From: Jaltomata sinuosa
Taxonomy: Eukaryota; Streptophyta; Magnoliopsida; Solanales; Solanaceae
NCBI GenBank assembly: GCA_003996215.1
Contig: QJPP01004118.1
Coordinates: 104,895 to 168,894, forward strand
Direction of reading: 5' to 3'
Length of the DNA stretch: 64,000 bases
Positions within the stretch are counted from its first letter, which is position 1; each line of letters starts with the position of its first letter. The notes below the pieces were generated by a model. It saw only the letters and a list, made by a program, of their open reading frames with translations, searched no databases and was not told where the DNA came from. Both the position numbers and the translations under genes were made by a program. Below, piece after piece: positions 1-11,980 of the stretch.

Positions 1-1439
1 GGACTAGGTGTCCAAGGCCAATAGCCACTCCGAAACTGAAGTAAAGAAGCCGAGTTTCCCGCACCCACTACCTTCCGGCACAAGGATGCTGCAACCAAAG
101 GGAAACTTCCACGAACCACCCAAAGTAATCAGTTAAGCCACGATCCTGAAACCCATCACCAGTTTACCAATCAATGCTCCTGTCGAACCCATGAGTAGAC
201 TCATCCACCATCGAAGAACACTAATAGAGCTGGAGCCACTAGGCTATGAATACCCCATTTGCTCAATCCGCAGATGCTACTGAAACTTGGTTTCCCCCAA
301 ATAAGATTACAAGGGAGACAAGGTCGATGCAATAAGCTCCCAAAGGTAATACTGGGAAGGACCACTACCTCAATCTCAGGCTAGAAGGAATTCTGACCTC
401 GAATCTATCAACGAAAATGACACTACAACCTGAACTCGGTCGACACAACCCACCAACATACAAGACAAAGCAAACATCTCGGTCGCCACCTCAGTCAGCC
501 ACTAGAACACATACATACACACAAGGAGTCATCGCCCTCCTTTGCAAACCAAAGGAAACCCTTTCCCAGAATACACTAAATTCCACAATTTCTCTCTCAG
601 AAGACTCTGGAGCTGTTCCCTTATCTCCTACAACTCATACTGGCAACACTTAGACACAATTCCATAGTCAAAACTCAATCAAAATGCCACAATCAAAAGC
701 TCAACCAGAGACCTATGATCGAAATTCATTCCAACTGGAACTGAGGAAATAATAAGATGACCCAACTGGACAAGAAACTGAGGGATACTATGGGAACAAC
801 CCACATGCCTTCCTACCTCCTAAACTAACCAAACAAAGAGGGTCAACTCTAAACACCCAAGAAAACCAAACTAATCAATTGCATGCTAGTATAACTGACA
901 CCTCTCAACTCAAGACAAGAGCTCAAACTCTGGCACAACCACCGGTAACACCAAACCAATATAGGGACTCCTAGAAAATGCTAGATAACAGCCTAGGCAA
1001 CAACCATCTAGGACCTTTCAACAAGGAAGGCTCAACACAAGTCTAGAACCACAAGGGAGCTGGAAACAAAACCAACCAGAAAAGGCAAACAAGAACTACC
1101 CACGAGCTACAGCTCCGGGTAAACACCTATCAAGGATAACTCACCCCTATCCACTACTAAAGAATAAACTATCAAGAAAACAATGCATAAACACTACGAC
1201 TCAAGTAGTCACACAACTAAATAAATAGCAGGTAGGCATATAAATAATTAAACGATTGAAAGGATAGAATCACAATGCGAGCAGTACTATAACTAGCCGA
1301 AGGTAACAAAAGCCTAATTTGGAGCAATAATGTGAGGAACCTCTACCTCTGGCCCACCAAGAGGTGCATCGAACTGATGGGATCTAACTCTAGACCGAGT
1401 AGTCGAAGCTGAAGTCTCAACCATCCCGCCCTGGGAAAA
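1..1439. other. Degenerate retrotransposon interior, no recognisable gene
   Basis: This stretch lies downstream (minus strand) of the X1 gag remnant and should be the continuing interior of the same element. I looked for protease, RT, RNase H and integrase motifs on both strands and recognised none. The short open frame near 417-653 has no recognisable domain and looks like chance. The element runs off the left edge of the window. Confidence 0.4.
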
Positions 1440-2470
1440 TCTCTAAAATAGTGACCAACCACTCCACAATCGTAGAAACCTAAGGGAGCCTTTCCTTGAT
1501 GCACGATGCCTCTCTACTCTGGACGGATACCTGACCCACCTGGCTGAGATCCACCTCTAACCATTTGGGTACCACCCCTACTACCCAACACTCTACCTCT
1601 AGCCGGTGGTACCAGAGCCCGGGGAGATAACATCTGCTGACTCTATTGACTGGGAGGTGGGATCGTGGGGCAATCCCTAAAAAAGTGCCCATGCCCACTG
1701 CACTAAAAATAAATTCCATTGAACATATACGGGGGGGAAGATCTTGTTGAACCTGACCGACCACTATGGCCTACACAACCTAAATGCAAACCTCAAAGAA
1801 TCTGGCCCATACCATATCCACTCTGCTCGACATGCCCTGTAGCACCACCCTCTGAAACCTGTGTAGTAACTGAAACTGACCAGGTAGATAGGAAGCAATG
1901 GAACCTATCTCTGGTAGTGAACCCCCTAACTCGAGTTTAAGAACCTCGAGAACTATCCTGTCAATGATGTTTCTTAGCAGTATCTCCATAAGCCTCATGG
2001 CATAAACCCTCGATAGCCTAATCATGATCTACTACCTGAAAGAAGACCATCCCAACTGTAAACAAATGCTCGGTCTACAAAAAGAGCGGTGAAATAAAAA
2101 CCCCCAACAAAGATCTGAATTCTATCAAACTCTGAAGGTACAGCCCTAGCAGTACGCCTAACCATCTCATGAAATCTCGCCTCATACTCTAATACTGATA
2201 TACCACTCTGCTGACAGTACTATAAGCTCAACCTTAATTGAAGCATCGCTCATAAAATCGGGTACTGAAACACCTACAAAAGGACTCAGAGTCCTAGTCA
2301 CGATGTCCTGAAGAACTGGGGTAGCATGAAACTCTATCGGAGGCTGGGTTGGCCCTAAACCCTATCTGATGCGGTAAACTCCCACTCTGAAATCCTGGAG
2401 CTGAATGAAGCACTGAAGCAACAGGCACAGAAGCCTCGACATCACCCACTGGCGAACTTGTCTTAGGCAT
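1440..2470 (-). pseudogene. Decayed Ty3/gypsy gag of element X1
   Basis: Reading the minus strand from an ATG at about 2470, a gag-like start (MPKTSSPVGDVEASV...) lies about 190 bases past the primer binding site, where gag should begin. Two zinc-knuckle remnants follow. One near 1690 reads CSGHGHFFRDC with a stop just before it. The other near 1470 reads FYDCGVVGHYFRDF with the last Cys lost. The pattern resembles CX2CX4HX4C, the nucleic-acid-binding knuckle of retroelement capsid proteins. Several in-frame stops and frame changes make it non-functional. The open frame at 1480-1764 is one surviving piece. Assignment to gypsy rests on position behind a Met-type primer site and LTR, since the pol that would settle it is not visible. 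Confidence 0.6.
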
Positions 2471-2662
2471 CTGAGAAAGAATGAAACAACCAAAGTTTAA
2501 AAGTCAATAGAGCCAGGAGCGCACGATAAGAAGCCAAGAAGATGAAACTTTTCCTAACAATGTCCTGTAGCCTCCCGTAGATAGGATACGCACGTCATCA
2601 TACTGATCCGCGAGACTCTACTTAGACACTTGCTTCTGTACCACAACACTGGTAAACCTAGA

Positions 2663-2674
2663 GCTCTGATACCA
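2663..2674 (-). other. Primer binding site, initiator tRNA-Met, element X1
   Basis: The minus strand reads TGGTATCAGAGC, the standard primer site complementary to the 3' end of initiator tRNA-Met in many plant LTR retrotransposons. It lies two bases past the LTR end, which fixes the orientation of X1 as minus and marks 2677-5681 as its 5' LTR. Confidence 0.88.
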
Positions 2675-2676
2675 AC

Positions 2677-5600
2677 TGTCATGACCCAATTTATCAGGTC
2701 ATGATGGCACCTACGACCCCCAATAGGCAAAACAATTCCCGTAGCCTGAAATAGTTAGTAATGGGATACTACCTAACCAATACGCAAAATAAACAGAAAT
2801 AAGCGAAAGTAAAATATAAAGGTAGAACAAAGCGGAAGAAATAACCTGAATATATACAAAAAGAAACTACACCAACCCTAAGACTTGGTATCGACAGTAC
2901 AGAAGCTTCTAATAGAATACGAGTGCTAGAAGTAACAAAATATAGGTACAACTATCTCCGAATATACAAAGAGTAACAATACAAAAGATGAGATGTGGTC
3001 AAGCCCCGGTCGTCAGGCGCTCATCCTAGTCTCAAAGATCCAAAAGTTGCACGAGTCTCTGTGATCAACGGCGAAAGCTCAACTAATATTTACACCAGAA
3101 TGATGCAGAAGTGTAGTATGAGCACCAATTGCTAAGGAATGGGTACCCAGTAGGTATCATAGGCCGACTGAGCACATATACGATAAAAGAGCAGTAATAA
3201 GTAGATTAGAAGAAAATAGTCACATAGAACAACGAATAAGTACCCGAAAGCTAGCACGGAGGGAATACAAGAGGAAAACAACATACATGGCTAGCTACAA
3301 GAATACATATCATAGGCACAGGTGAAAGAAAGAAGTAACGCACCTGGGATCCTTGCTATAATAATATATATAGAAGTTTCTTAGAAAATGAGCGATATAT
3401 CCGTAACCTCAAGTAAAAAGAGAAGGAGGAAAGCAAAGTGACAAAAGCATGCTCGATCACAGGAATAAAACCAAGCCCTGCTACAAGATGCTAGTCTCAA
3501 TACCAATATATAATAAGAGATCAATCATAAGGAATCATAAGACTCGATAAGGCAATGATAAGTCTACCTACAATCCCAACAAGCGCCCATACACCCGAGG
3601 AACACAACCAAGTAAAGACAAACCCTCCGGTATCCCATACTACCAAAGCGTACACCCAGCAAACAACAAACAAGGATGGAACCTCAAATAATATAACAAT
3701 GTGATGAACTAGATGTAATAATAGTAACGTATGTTACCTTCTCCCGGCGTCCTATAAGGCCCAGAAGACAGGACCCATGGAAGGTCACACCCGTATACCT
3801 CTACTACACTGTATACCTTCCCTCCGGTACTCCCAGCACGTAGCCCCTTGTCCAGAATGACGAGGTCCATAGAGGCCCCCGACAACATACTAGATTCCCC
3901 ACAATTTCAAAAATCTCCAAGTAAAGTTACCCGGAGGGTATCCAGATCTAAATTTGTAAATCAAATGGTTCTAGCGCACAACCCCACTAAGCCTAGTATT
4001 ATCACGGAAGCTGTAGTAAAACAAGTCTACCCTCAGCCCCGCCGAGCCTAGTATTATCACGGAAGCTGTAGTAAAACAAGTCTAGCCCTCAGCCCTACTG
4101 AGCCTAGTATTAATAGAAATAGTGATAAAATGTCCTTTTTATTTTCTCTTACCCCAAGAAGATCCATTAAAATGGTACTAAAACTCTTTGTAATCATTTT
4201 ACCAGAAAGGGGCCCCACAACTATGGAAGTTTTAGATATCATTCAATAGAAGGCCCGAAGCCAAAATCATACTAAAATTATGCAGAAACCCTCTATATGC
4301 ATAATAAATGATGTACACAATCACAACAGTGGCCCATGGTCCACAATCAACCTATATGCCCTGCACAGGATCCAATCATTCTACAACACAGATAGCCAAC
4401 TCTATAACAGTAATAACAATGTTCGGGACTCACATACATTCTCAATAACCCACCATCTATGTTTCAGAGTCAATACAAGGCCATACAGGACCACAAGGGT
4501 GATAATATCATCTATAACAAATACTACAAACATCGGAGGAAAAAAACGAATTGAACATGAAGAAACGGTCAAGGTCTGTGGTACCAAGCTAATAAACCCA
4601 TTCCAAGGATGCCCATTAATACAATTTTATCCTATAGATATGAAGTCTAGAGGAGTTAGACCATAACTTACCTGTCGTCCGATGACAAGCTGCTTAGAAC
4701 GATGATGTCCAAGCCCGAACCACTCCGAGAAGCTCCAAAACAAAATTAAACTCGCATTTAGACTTGAATAACTTGACGTAGATAATCAATTTTCTTTTCA
4801 GTAATCAAACAATAATGTCAAAATGTTTTCCCTCAAAGATTTCACCATGTAAGCATATATATATATATATAGAAGATATCTACCTAACATAGTAAAATAT
4901 ATATATAGAAGCTACCTAAGTAGTTAGATATATTTATAGAATCTACCTAACTAGCAAGATATATATAATTGATACGCCAAGGAAAACGTGGCAGCATGCA
5001 ATATTGGTGTGAATTCCCTTGACTCCACGTGGAGTCTTGTTGTCCCACCAGAATGTTTTGTCCGATTATTTATATATTCGGGTATTGCATATGTTCGTGG
5101 TAAAATATATATAACTTTCTGAATATATCATAATTTATAGAAAATCATTTCAAATAAAACCTACTATATTATAATAATAATAATTTCCAACCTAACTAAG
5201 TTTACTATCACTGTTAAAATATTAATAAATTATAAAATTCTTATAAAATAAGTACATACGCAAATATATCATAACAAATGTATTTTTTTTCATAAATATT
5301 TAAAATACTTTTAGAAAAATAAACTTTTTTTTCAAATAAAATATTTTCAAATACGCGCGATGTTAATAAAATTCTCAAATTTAGGATCGCAAGCCTTAGA
5401 TACGAGATGAAGGTTAAGGTCATACGACACTTCAAATCAGGATTGATCTGCCCACAAGGTCAGTTGAGGTCATACGATCGCAAAACACTATCGCACGATT
5501 TCGATAACTCAACTTTTGAGACTCAACACTAAAATAGGGAAATGGCCATAAAGACCACACGAACAGCCAGGGCACCGAACCACCAGTCCCAGCAAGCCAT

Positions 5601-5681
5601 AAATGACTTGGGGCCACTACAGGCAACCTCTAGCAGTACAAGAAAAGCATAAATGCGTAAATAACCGAAAAGGTCATTACA
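2677..5681 (-). mobile_element. 5' LTR of gypsy element X1 (about 3.0 kb)
   Basis: The minus strand runs from TGTAATGACC (ending at plus 5681) to GGTCATGACA (plus 2677), followed by the primer site. The start and middle match LTR X3 at 61858-64000 (opposite strand) and LTR X2 at 31967-33550. Shared blocks include the AT-rich part around 5280-5400 versus 62360-62520 and a palindrome around 4672-4686. That palindrome, TGTCGTCCGATGACA, is best preserved in X3. The LTR also holds a 55 bp tandem repeat (3991-4112) and a TA dinucleotide run (4857-4872). I see no coding sequence inside; small open frames here are not supported. Confidence 0.82.
3991..4112. repeat. 55-56 bp tandem repeat inside LTR X1
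   Basis: Two nearly identical units start at 3991 and 4046 with GCCTAGTATTATCACGGAAG, and a third partial unit starts at 4102. This is local duplication within the LTR. Confidence 0.85.
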
Positions 5682-5703
5682 CTTGGGCAAAAAGGGAAAA
5701 AGG

Positions 5704-5747
5704 AAGAAGCTTTCATTTAACAAAATCCCGAACCATGAAAGCTTCTT
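5704..5747. repeat. Perfect 13 bp inverted repeat (hairpin)
   Basis: AAGAAGCTTTCAT at 5704-5716 is the exact reverse complement of ATGAAAGCTTCTT at 5735-5747, with an 18 base loop. It lies between the outer end of LTR X1 and the MULE region. No flanking duplication was recognised. Confidence 0.8.
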
Positions 5748-5879
5748 TGTAATGAACTAGAAATAGAACAACCAAACATAAATATAAAATCTAAACTAAG
5801 GAGATAGTGGGGAGCTGACATAGTTGTTGGGCTCCAGACTCAGCCTCTCCACGATCGCCCGTAAAAAATGAGCAATATG

Positions 5880-6287
5880 TCAGACTTCCCAGTTTAGGTG
5901 TTCACAATCCTGACCCAGACCATAAAAGAGATGGTCCAGGTCATTGCACATGAGGAGGAGGTCGTGGTGGTGCTGGAAATGCATCCTATTAACTGGTCGG
6001 AGGGAGATCCTTCTAGCCATTGCTGCTATTTTTTCAAATTGAGTGTTGAAGAAGATGAGAGTTTTGGATTTTGGTTTGGTAGATGGGTGTTTAAATAGAC
6101 CATATAGAAGTCCTTTGATATGCTCACCCAATGGTTGGTCTACACGTGTAGGAATAAAAGTCGAGTAGGTAACGTTTACCCAATCGACATAGCTTTGAAT
6201 TGACATGAAGCAGCTTTTTTGAGGAGTCATAATTACCCGACGGTTTATCTCATCGATTGAATAATTAGGGTTTGCCAATAGACTCAC
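5880..6287 (-). other. Unrecognised open frame (135 codons) beside MULE remnant
   Basis: An uninterrupted minus-strand frame begins MSLLANPNYSIDEINRRVIM and ends EHLNWEV. It has a basic middle and a His-rich stretch (HFQHHH). I recognise no domain. It lies 200 bases downstream of, and on the same strand as, a Mutator-like transposase C-terminus, so it could be an accessory ORF of that transposon, a captured host exon, or chance. Its length is notable in this AT-rich sequence, but nothing else supports expression. Confidence 0.25.
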
Positions 6288-6489
6288 AAGATAATCGATA
6301 ATATATTATGTGGTACGTAAAGCATAAACCAAATAGACAGTATGCATAATAAATGCTATATTTTAGTCTATTAATTATAGAAATATAGGAAAGTCGATAA
6401 AAGTGACATAACATTAATTAGACCAAACTGCTGGGTCTCAAAATACATACATTAGCTTGAGTTACAAAAACAAAGTGGGAAGAGCCTAT

Positions 6490-6775
6490 TTAGGATTTGT
6501 TTTTATTACATGTGGTTCTCTTGTGTCCAGGTCTCTTGCATAGTGAACACTTGTTCCTCCTCTTAGTCTTGAAAGTCTCGCCGATGCCCTTAACACGTTT
6601 CCTTCTCTTCCTTCCGAGCTTGGTATCGACAAGGGGTGGAAGAATATTCACGTCTAACAATTCTTGTGGCACACATCATTAAGACTCTAGAGGTACAACA
6701 TTTATTGATTCTGAATACGCAAGGAGGTAGGATTCGACTTTATACACAGGCAAAGAGTACTCATAGATGCTCAAA
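6490..6775 (-). pseudogene. MULE (Mutator-like) transposase C-terminal fragment
   Basis: The minus strand encodes the end of a MuDR/FAR1-type transposase. First comes a segment reading [21 protein letters not shown] with a stop, the usual late-transposase pattern of YKVxxYxxTYxxxIxPxP. Next is a basic stretch with GRKRRKRVKG. Then comes a zinc knuckle, CSLCKRPGHKRTTC (CX2CX4HX4C), just before the stop. The catalytic DDE core and SWIM domain are missing. The fragment is joined directly to the gypsy RT on the same strand at about 6770, so one element truncated the other. The stop at 6679 separates the two visible pieces. Confidence 0.78.
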
Positions 6776-7430
6776 CAAAACTCGCACTTAGTGAATTTTT
6801 CGTAAAGCTTTTGGTGCCTCAAGATATCCAGCATAATATGAAGATGATTAGCATGATCCTCCCTACTCTTAGAGTAGATCAAGATATCATCGATGAACAT
6901 GATAACAAAGGATCCAAGTAACACTTAAACACCCCATTCATTAAACTAATGAATGCTGTCGGCGTATTGGTCAAACCAAATGACATTACGAGAAACTCGT
7001 AATGCCCATACCGAGTCCAAAAAGAAGTTTTTGGAATGTCCTCAAGTCTAATCTTTAACTGATGGTACCCCGACCTCAAGTCAATTTTTGAGAACACCGA
7101 TGCACTCTGAAACTGGTCAAACAAATTATCTATATGGGGTAGAGGGTACTTATTCTGGATGGTCACCTTGTTCAACTGCCTATAGTCTATGCACATCCGC
7201 ATACTACCATCCATCTTCTTTACAAATAAAACTGGAGCACCCCAAGGTGAAGCATTGGGACGTATAAATCCCTTATCTAGGAGTTCCTGTAGCTGAGTCT
7301 TAAGTTCCCTTAACTCTGCCGGAGCCATATGATATGGAGGAATGGAAATGGAACGAGTTCCTGGCTCCAAATCAATACAAAAATCTATTTCTCTGCCAAG
7401 AGGCTTACCAGGCAAGTCCATTGGAAACAC
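6776..7430 (-). pseudogene. Ty3/gypsy reverse transcriptase fragment, element A
   Basis: A minus-strand frame carries clear RT motifs in order: [20 protein letters not shown], the palm segment [20 protein letters not shown] with [25 protein letters not shown] holding the first catalytic Asp, and [13 protein letters not shown] frameshift near 6885-6910 moves the rest to another frame, where [14 protein letters not shown] supplies the FIDD form of the YxDD box. Similarity ends at about FTKCEFC near 6780, where the MULE fragment begins. RNase H and integrase are therefore absent. It is inactive because of the frameshift and truncation. The motif style fits the chromovirus/Tekay-like group, but I did not test that. 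Confidence 0.88.
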
Positions 7431-7564
7431 CTATAAAAATTCAAAAACCACAGGAACTGACTCAATAGGAGGAGACTCCACACTATCATCCTGTAGATGA
7501 GCCAAGAAGGCTAGACACCCCCTCCCCACTAGATTCCGAGCCCCGACAAATGATATTATCTTAA

Positions 7565-7966
7565 CTAGCTTAGGATGTACACACCTTTCCACTCTAGTCT
7601 ATCCTTACCCAGAATTTCTAGAGCCACAATCTTGGTGTTATAGTTCATCACAACATGATAAGGAGATAGCCAGGTCATACCCAAGATAATATCAAAATTA
7701 GCCATATCCAGAATCACCAAGTATACCCAAGTATGTAACCCCACAAGCACAACAAAACAGTCACTATATACATAAGTCACAACTACTGACTCTCCAACTG
7801 GGGTAGAAACATAGATAGGGAAATCGAGGATATCACAAGTCAAACGAAACCCCAAAGCAAAACTCATAGACACATAAGAATATGTAGAACCTGGGTCAAA
7901 TAATACCGAAGCCATTTTATCACTGACAAGAATAGTACCTATGATCACTGCATTTGAGACTTCCAC
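7565..7966 (-). pseudogene. Retroelement aspartic protease, element A
   Basis: The minus-strand frame of 133 codons includes MASVLFDPGSTYSYVS, where FDPGS stands at the active-site position usually DSGA or DTGS in retropepsins and DPGST in plant gypsy elements. ILGMTWLSPYHVVMNY (usually ILGMDWL) is the second family signature. It lies between the gag remnant and RT, in gag-PR-RT order. About 130 bases at 7431-7564 link it to the RT through frame breaks. In an active element it would be part of one polyprotein; here it is separated by frameshifts. Confidence 0.85.
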
Positions 7967-8660
7967 CTCAGTCCTCCCTGGAAAAGCATAGCAATGTGCC
8001 CGATCATCAATCCAAGCAACTTCCCGAGCCGGCTGCGCCGCACCCCTGCCTGCACTGTCGTTCCCTCGGTCTCCCCGGCCTCTCTAAAAATTACCTCGCC
8101 CACCCTGTGAACGACCCCTAGTATTACCACCTCTGCCTGTCGGAACCACTGCTCTAGTCTGCTGCTGACCCTGATTACCTATCTGCTTATGTGGACACTC
8201 CCTCTTAAAGTGGCCTAACTCACCACAATGGAAGCAACCATGGTCAAGAGTATGTCTGCTAGCTGATGTATAGGACGCTCCCTGGCCTCTAGGAGCTGAA
8301 GACTGAGCTCCCTAACGACCACCTATAGTAGATGGCAGAGCTGACTGAATAGGATGGGCCGAATAAGCCTGCTGATGCTGGCCCCTGGAGTATGAACCAC
8401 CATAGTATCCCTCATTCCGGGGCTTCTAGGCTAAAGCCTTAGCCTCTTCCGCTTGCCTAACTCCCTCAATCCTTTTTACATAATCCACCATATCATTAAA
8501 ACCCTTTCCTGAAGAAGTCATATGCACTGTTAGTACCTGCAGTTCACTATTCAGACCCTTGATAAACAACCGGACCCATTACTCCTCGGAAACCAACATC
8601 TATGTAGCAAAACGACACAATGCATGGAACTTAGCTTGTTTGGTACGACGAGATCAAAGA
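7967..8660 (-). pseudogene. Truncated gag with zinc knuckle, element A
   Basis: The minus strand encodes the C-terminal half of a gypsy gag. Near 8190-8240 it reads CFHCGELGHFKREC, a perfect CX2CX4HX4C knuckle. It is preceded by a Gln/Ser/Tyr-rich stretch and by FNDMVDYVKRIEGVRQAEEA near 8440-8500, the usual end of the capsid region. Stops occur near 8410 and 8575. Only about 430 bases separate the knuckle from the primer site, so most of the N-terminal capsid has been deleted close to 8640. A frameshift near 8085 leads into the protease. Confidence 0.82.
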
Positions 8661-8666
8661 ACCTAC

Positions 8667-8678
8667 GCTCTGATACCA
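8667..8678 (-). other. Primer binding site, initiator tRNA-Met, element A
   Basis: The minus strand reads TGGTATCAGAGC, four bases from the LTR end at 8683. It identifies the adjacent sequence as the 5' LTR of the minus-strand element whose gag-PR-RT lies at 6776-8660. Confidence 0.88.
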
Positions 8679-8682
8679 TCTT

Positions 8683-10180
8683 TGTCACGATCAAACCCAT
8701 CGTGAGTGGAACCTACCTAACCCCCGGATGAGCGAACCAATAGAGTTCAACCCTTGCCTAGACTAACAACCTAAAACCAGCAAGCAAAAAGTAAACTAGC
8801 AATCAAACAAATAAAAAACTAATCATAATCATTATCCTACGGAAAATCCCTCCTAGGAACTGAAAGTCATCGTACCAAACATCAATACCAAATATCTGAA
8901 TACGGGGATGCAACCCCAAAAGATAAAAATGAAATAGTTTTAAGTCCAAAACAAATGGACTGAAACTCTAAAGACAACCCAAGGTAGATCGAAACAAGCA
9001 GCTCACTCTTGAAAGTCAGAATCGCCGGTGCTAAAGATGACGTCGCGTCTCAGCCGCTGGAAGATTTCCTGTACACACCAAAAGAAAAGCAAGTACAGGA
9101 AGATTTCCTGTACACACCAGCATGAAATTCATCTCTTACAGTTCTATACCATGAACATGAGCCATTAACTATACCTTTTCGTCTAGCCCAGACCATCCTG
9201 GAATCCCCTCTAGACACATACAAAAAGTAATGATTCAACCCGGCCTAAACCAAGACCAACACAACAGTTATACAAGTTCCCGGCCACTCAAGGACCACCA
9301 ATAATAGCACTTTTAAATAGACAACCCGGTCCACTCACGGAACCAATATCAAGTATCACATTCAATAAAATAACCGAGTCCACACACGGAACTAATATCA
9401 GCCAATGCAATATAATAATCAATGAACCAATGCAAGATGCAATAAAGTAAACCCATACCAGGCATGGTACCTGTGCCAACCAAGTGTTATACCCGTACCA
9501 CGCGTGGTACCCGTGCCAACCATTTGTTATACCCGTACCAGGCGTGGTACCCAAGCCAACCAAATGTCAACAAACCACAGTCAATATATGAACACACACA
9601 ACTTGTAAAACAAACAAATAAACACCGTTCAATCATAGACTGTAAACAGGAACCTAGACATTCCACACAACTTCCCTAAGCAATGTAATGCATACAATCA
9701 CTTAGACATGAGTACATGAATATACACATTCACAGAAAATCATAAGCCATCACCTACCTCGAAATGTTCCAAGTTCTATTGGACCCGAGCTTTCTCGTGT
9801 TCCGAATTCCTCTCTCATTCTTGGTCTAAAAACAACAAACAGTAAATACAATTAACACACAAGGCCTGCACATTACCCGGATTATACCAATCCCCAAACC
9901 CCAGGCCACCCATGATCATCCCACCATTTTCCCAGGCTTTCCCACCGTTAATTCTCCTAGTTCTATCATTTTTATTGATAAAACAGAGAATTAAACAACC
10001 TATGATCATAATAATAATGTACTTTAATCCATACCCAAGAACACACATGCTTGAAATCCCCTTCCTTTCCCGAATTCCACAATCCCTAGATTATTCTAAC
10101 CTTTCCCTAAATTCCCTCCTAGCAATTCTACCGCATCGAAAATATAATACAAAGATTGGGGAATAAAAACCTTACCTTAA
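8683..10180 (-). mobile_element. 5' LTR of element A, outer end truncated
   Basis: The plus strand starts TGTCACGATCAAACC just beyond the primer site. From about 9240 it matches the 3.36 kb LTRs at 18872-22232 and 24140-27500, including the KpnI-like palindromic repeats (9451-9565) and the block around 9830-10170. It lacks the middle section found in those LTRs (the equivalent of 20745-21310). Similarity stops near 10180, where an Athila-like LTR begins, so the outer part of this LTR is missing. No coding is supported in it. Confidence 0.72.
9451..9565. repeat. Tandem palindromic repeats, about 40 bp unit, LTR A
   Basis: Three units contain GTACCAGGCGTGGTAC-like palindromes (arms GTACCA and TGGTAC around a 4 base centre) separated by GTGCCAACC and GTTATACCC. 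The same array occurs in both LTRs of the 18872-27500 element. Confidence 0.85.
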
Positions 10181-11512
10181 TAAACAAATAAAAGTAAATA
10201 GGGGAAAAGTATAAACAAATATTAAAGTCAATAAGCAAGGAGACAAGTAACACAATTGTTACCAATCAAGGATTGAGAGACTAGGGGTGTGCATTCCGAT
10301 GGGGTCATACATTGAAATTTGGATTAACTCTTTAGCTTATTCTCAATTAGAGCATGGGTAGCCTTGGATTAAGGTATATTCAATTGTTTCTCAATCAGTC
10401 AAATATGTATAAGCCTTGAATTCTTTAAAATTCCAAAGCTCAGTAACAAATCAATTAACTAACTTAAGTGGGTGAGCTATTTCTAGACTCAACCCTTAGA
10501 TTAGAGATTATTAAGTTGAGCTATTTCTATCTTCAACTATTGATACAATTCCCAAATCCTTACTAGGAATCGTCACCAAATTATAGAACTCCTTTCTCAA
10601 GCAAGAATATAATTAGCAAGCTAAATTAATGTTTGTCATCAATTATTTTATTAAAACATAGAGGATTCACTACACCCACAAATATTAATCAATTTTAAGA
10701 ATAAATAATTAATTCCCAATCCTAATTTCAAACACCTATTATTGCACACACCCCTAGAAAGGAATTTAGCTACTCATAGTGAAGGAAAAAGAGAATATAC
10801 CAAGTGGGTAATAATCAATTCCCTTCATATTCATTAACTATCGTCAATTCCAAGATTGGAGTTGTTAATAATGGAGTTTTCTCACAAATTTCAAGGATAG
10901 AAGAAGCTCTAGAATGTACTTCAAAATGTACTCTATAATATCTATGAACTATCTCCCTATTTGGGTAAAACTGAATATAAAATCCTTGCACTGATCCCAA
11001 AAAGGGTCTTAGAAGCTTCCTAGATATGCAATAGCTTTTTTAGGCCATTTTCCCCTTCGGGTCACTTGCGACTCCACCTACATTGGCACTAGCGATCTCC
11101 CTTGATGACTTGTGAAATGCAGGTGTCAAGTCTTGTAGGTAGTGTGAAACTTGCACCTAGGGCTACATCTTTGTGGGCACCTACGACTGCCCATAATGAC
11201 TAGCAGCATACAGGTGCCTAAGCTTTAAGGCAGAATTCCATGTGCTTCATGTGTTGGAACCTGCAACACTTAGGTTCCCTCTTGCAACACGCAAGTCCCA
11301 TCATACATTCCCAGCATAAGTATGTTCTCCCAATCATCTCTTGACTTAGCTTTTTTTAAGAGTTCATTTGGGTTCAAATCCTCTTTTATCTTCAATATTC
11401 AAGAATGCTTGCATTTAAGATAATAGAAGAATAAAATCCTAATAAATAGCAGCAAATCAAGTCAATAACTCATGATTAAGAGCTCAATAAGTTTGTAGAT
11501 TACCAACTTATC
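10181..11512 (-). mobile_element. Truncated Athila-like LTR (copy 7)
   Basis: The minus strand starts TGATAAGTTGGTAATCTAC at 11512 and follows the plus-strand LTR at 37349-38759 block for block: CTCTTAATCATGA, a middle part with repeated CACTTGCG-like motifs near 11050-11290, and CACACCCCTAG near 10280. It ends near 10181, before the last 160 bases of that LTR, at the junction with LTR A. No polypurine tract adjoins its start, so it is a 5' or solo LTR inserted about 60 bases past the primer site of element D. Confidence 0.7.
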
Positions 11513-11576
11513 AAAATCACACTTATAAACAAGACTCTACTAGATATGGCTTGGAGAATCCCTAGGATACGATGTT

Positions 11577-11588
11577 GCTCTGATACCA
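11577..11588 (-). other. Primer binding site, initiator tRNA-Met, element D
   Basis: The minus strand reads TGGTATCAGAGC, four bases from the LTR end at 11593. Only about 65 bases of D interior remain before the LTR at 11512. Confidence 0.85.
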
Positions 11589-11980
11589 AGTTTGTTACAC
11601 CCCAATTTTGAGGGGAACAACTAGAAATTGATGACAAAACATAGGCCAAAGTCGACCGTGCTTAACCATTTGCCATTGTCTCATAGCATCCACACACAAT
11701 GAGAAATACAAACAAGTATATCTCATCTTAAAAATCAACCTCGGCTGGCAAGTCCCATGTTAAAATCTCTACAAAGAAACATCTACTCCCTACAATTCAT
11801 GTAAAATAATTAGTAGATAGCATATAAGTGTTGTTTGGTCCGTCAAGACCACCATGATATCTAGGAATGAATAAATGATTGACGGGCTATTAAGGCTACT
11901 ATGATCTCTATAAAAAAATTAAAATAGGTATATACAATGTAAACAAGGCCAACTAGCCGCTAAACTGCCAACAACAACAA

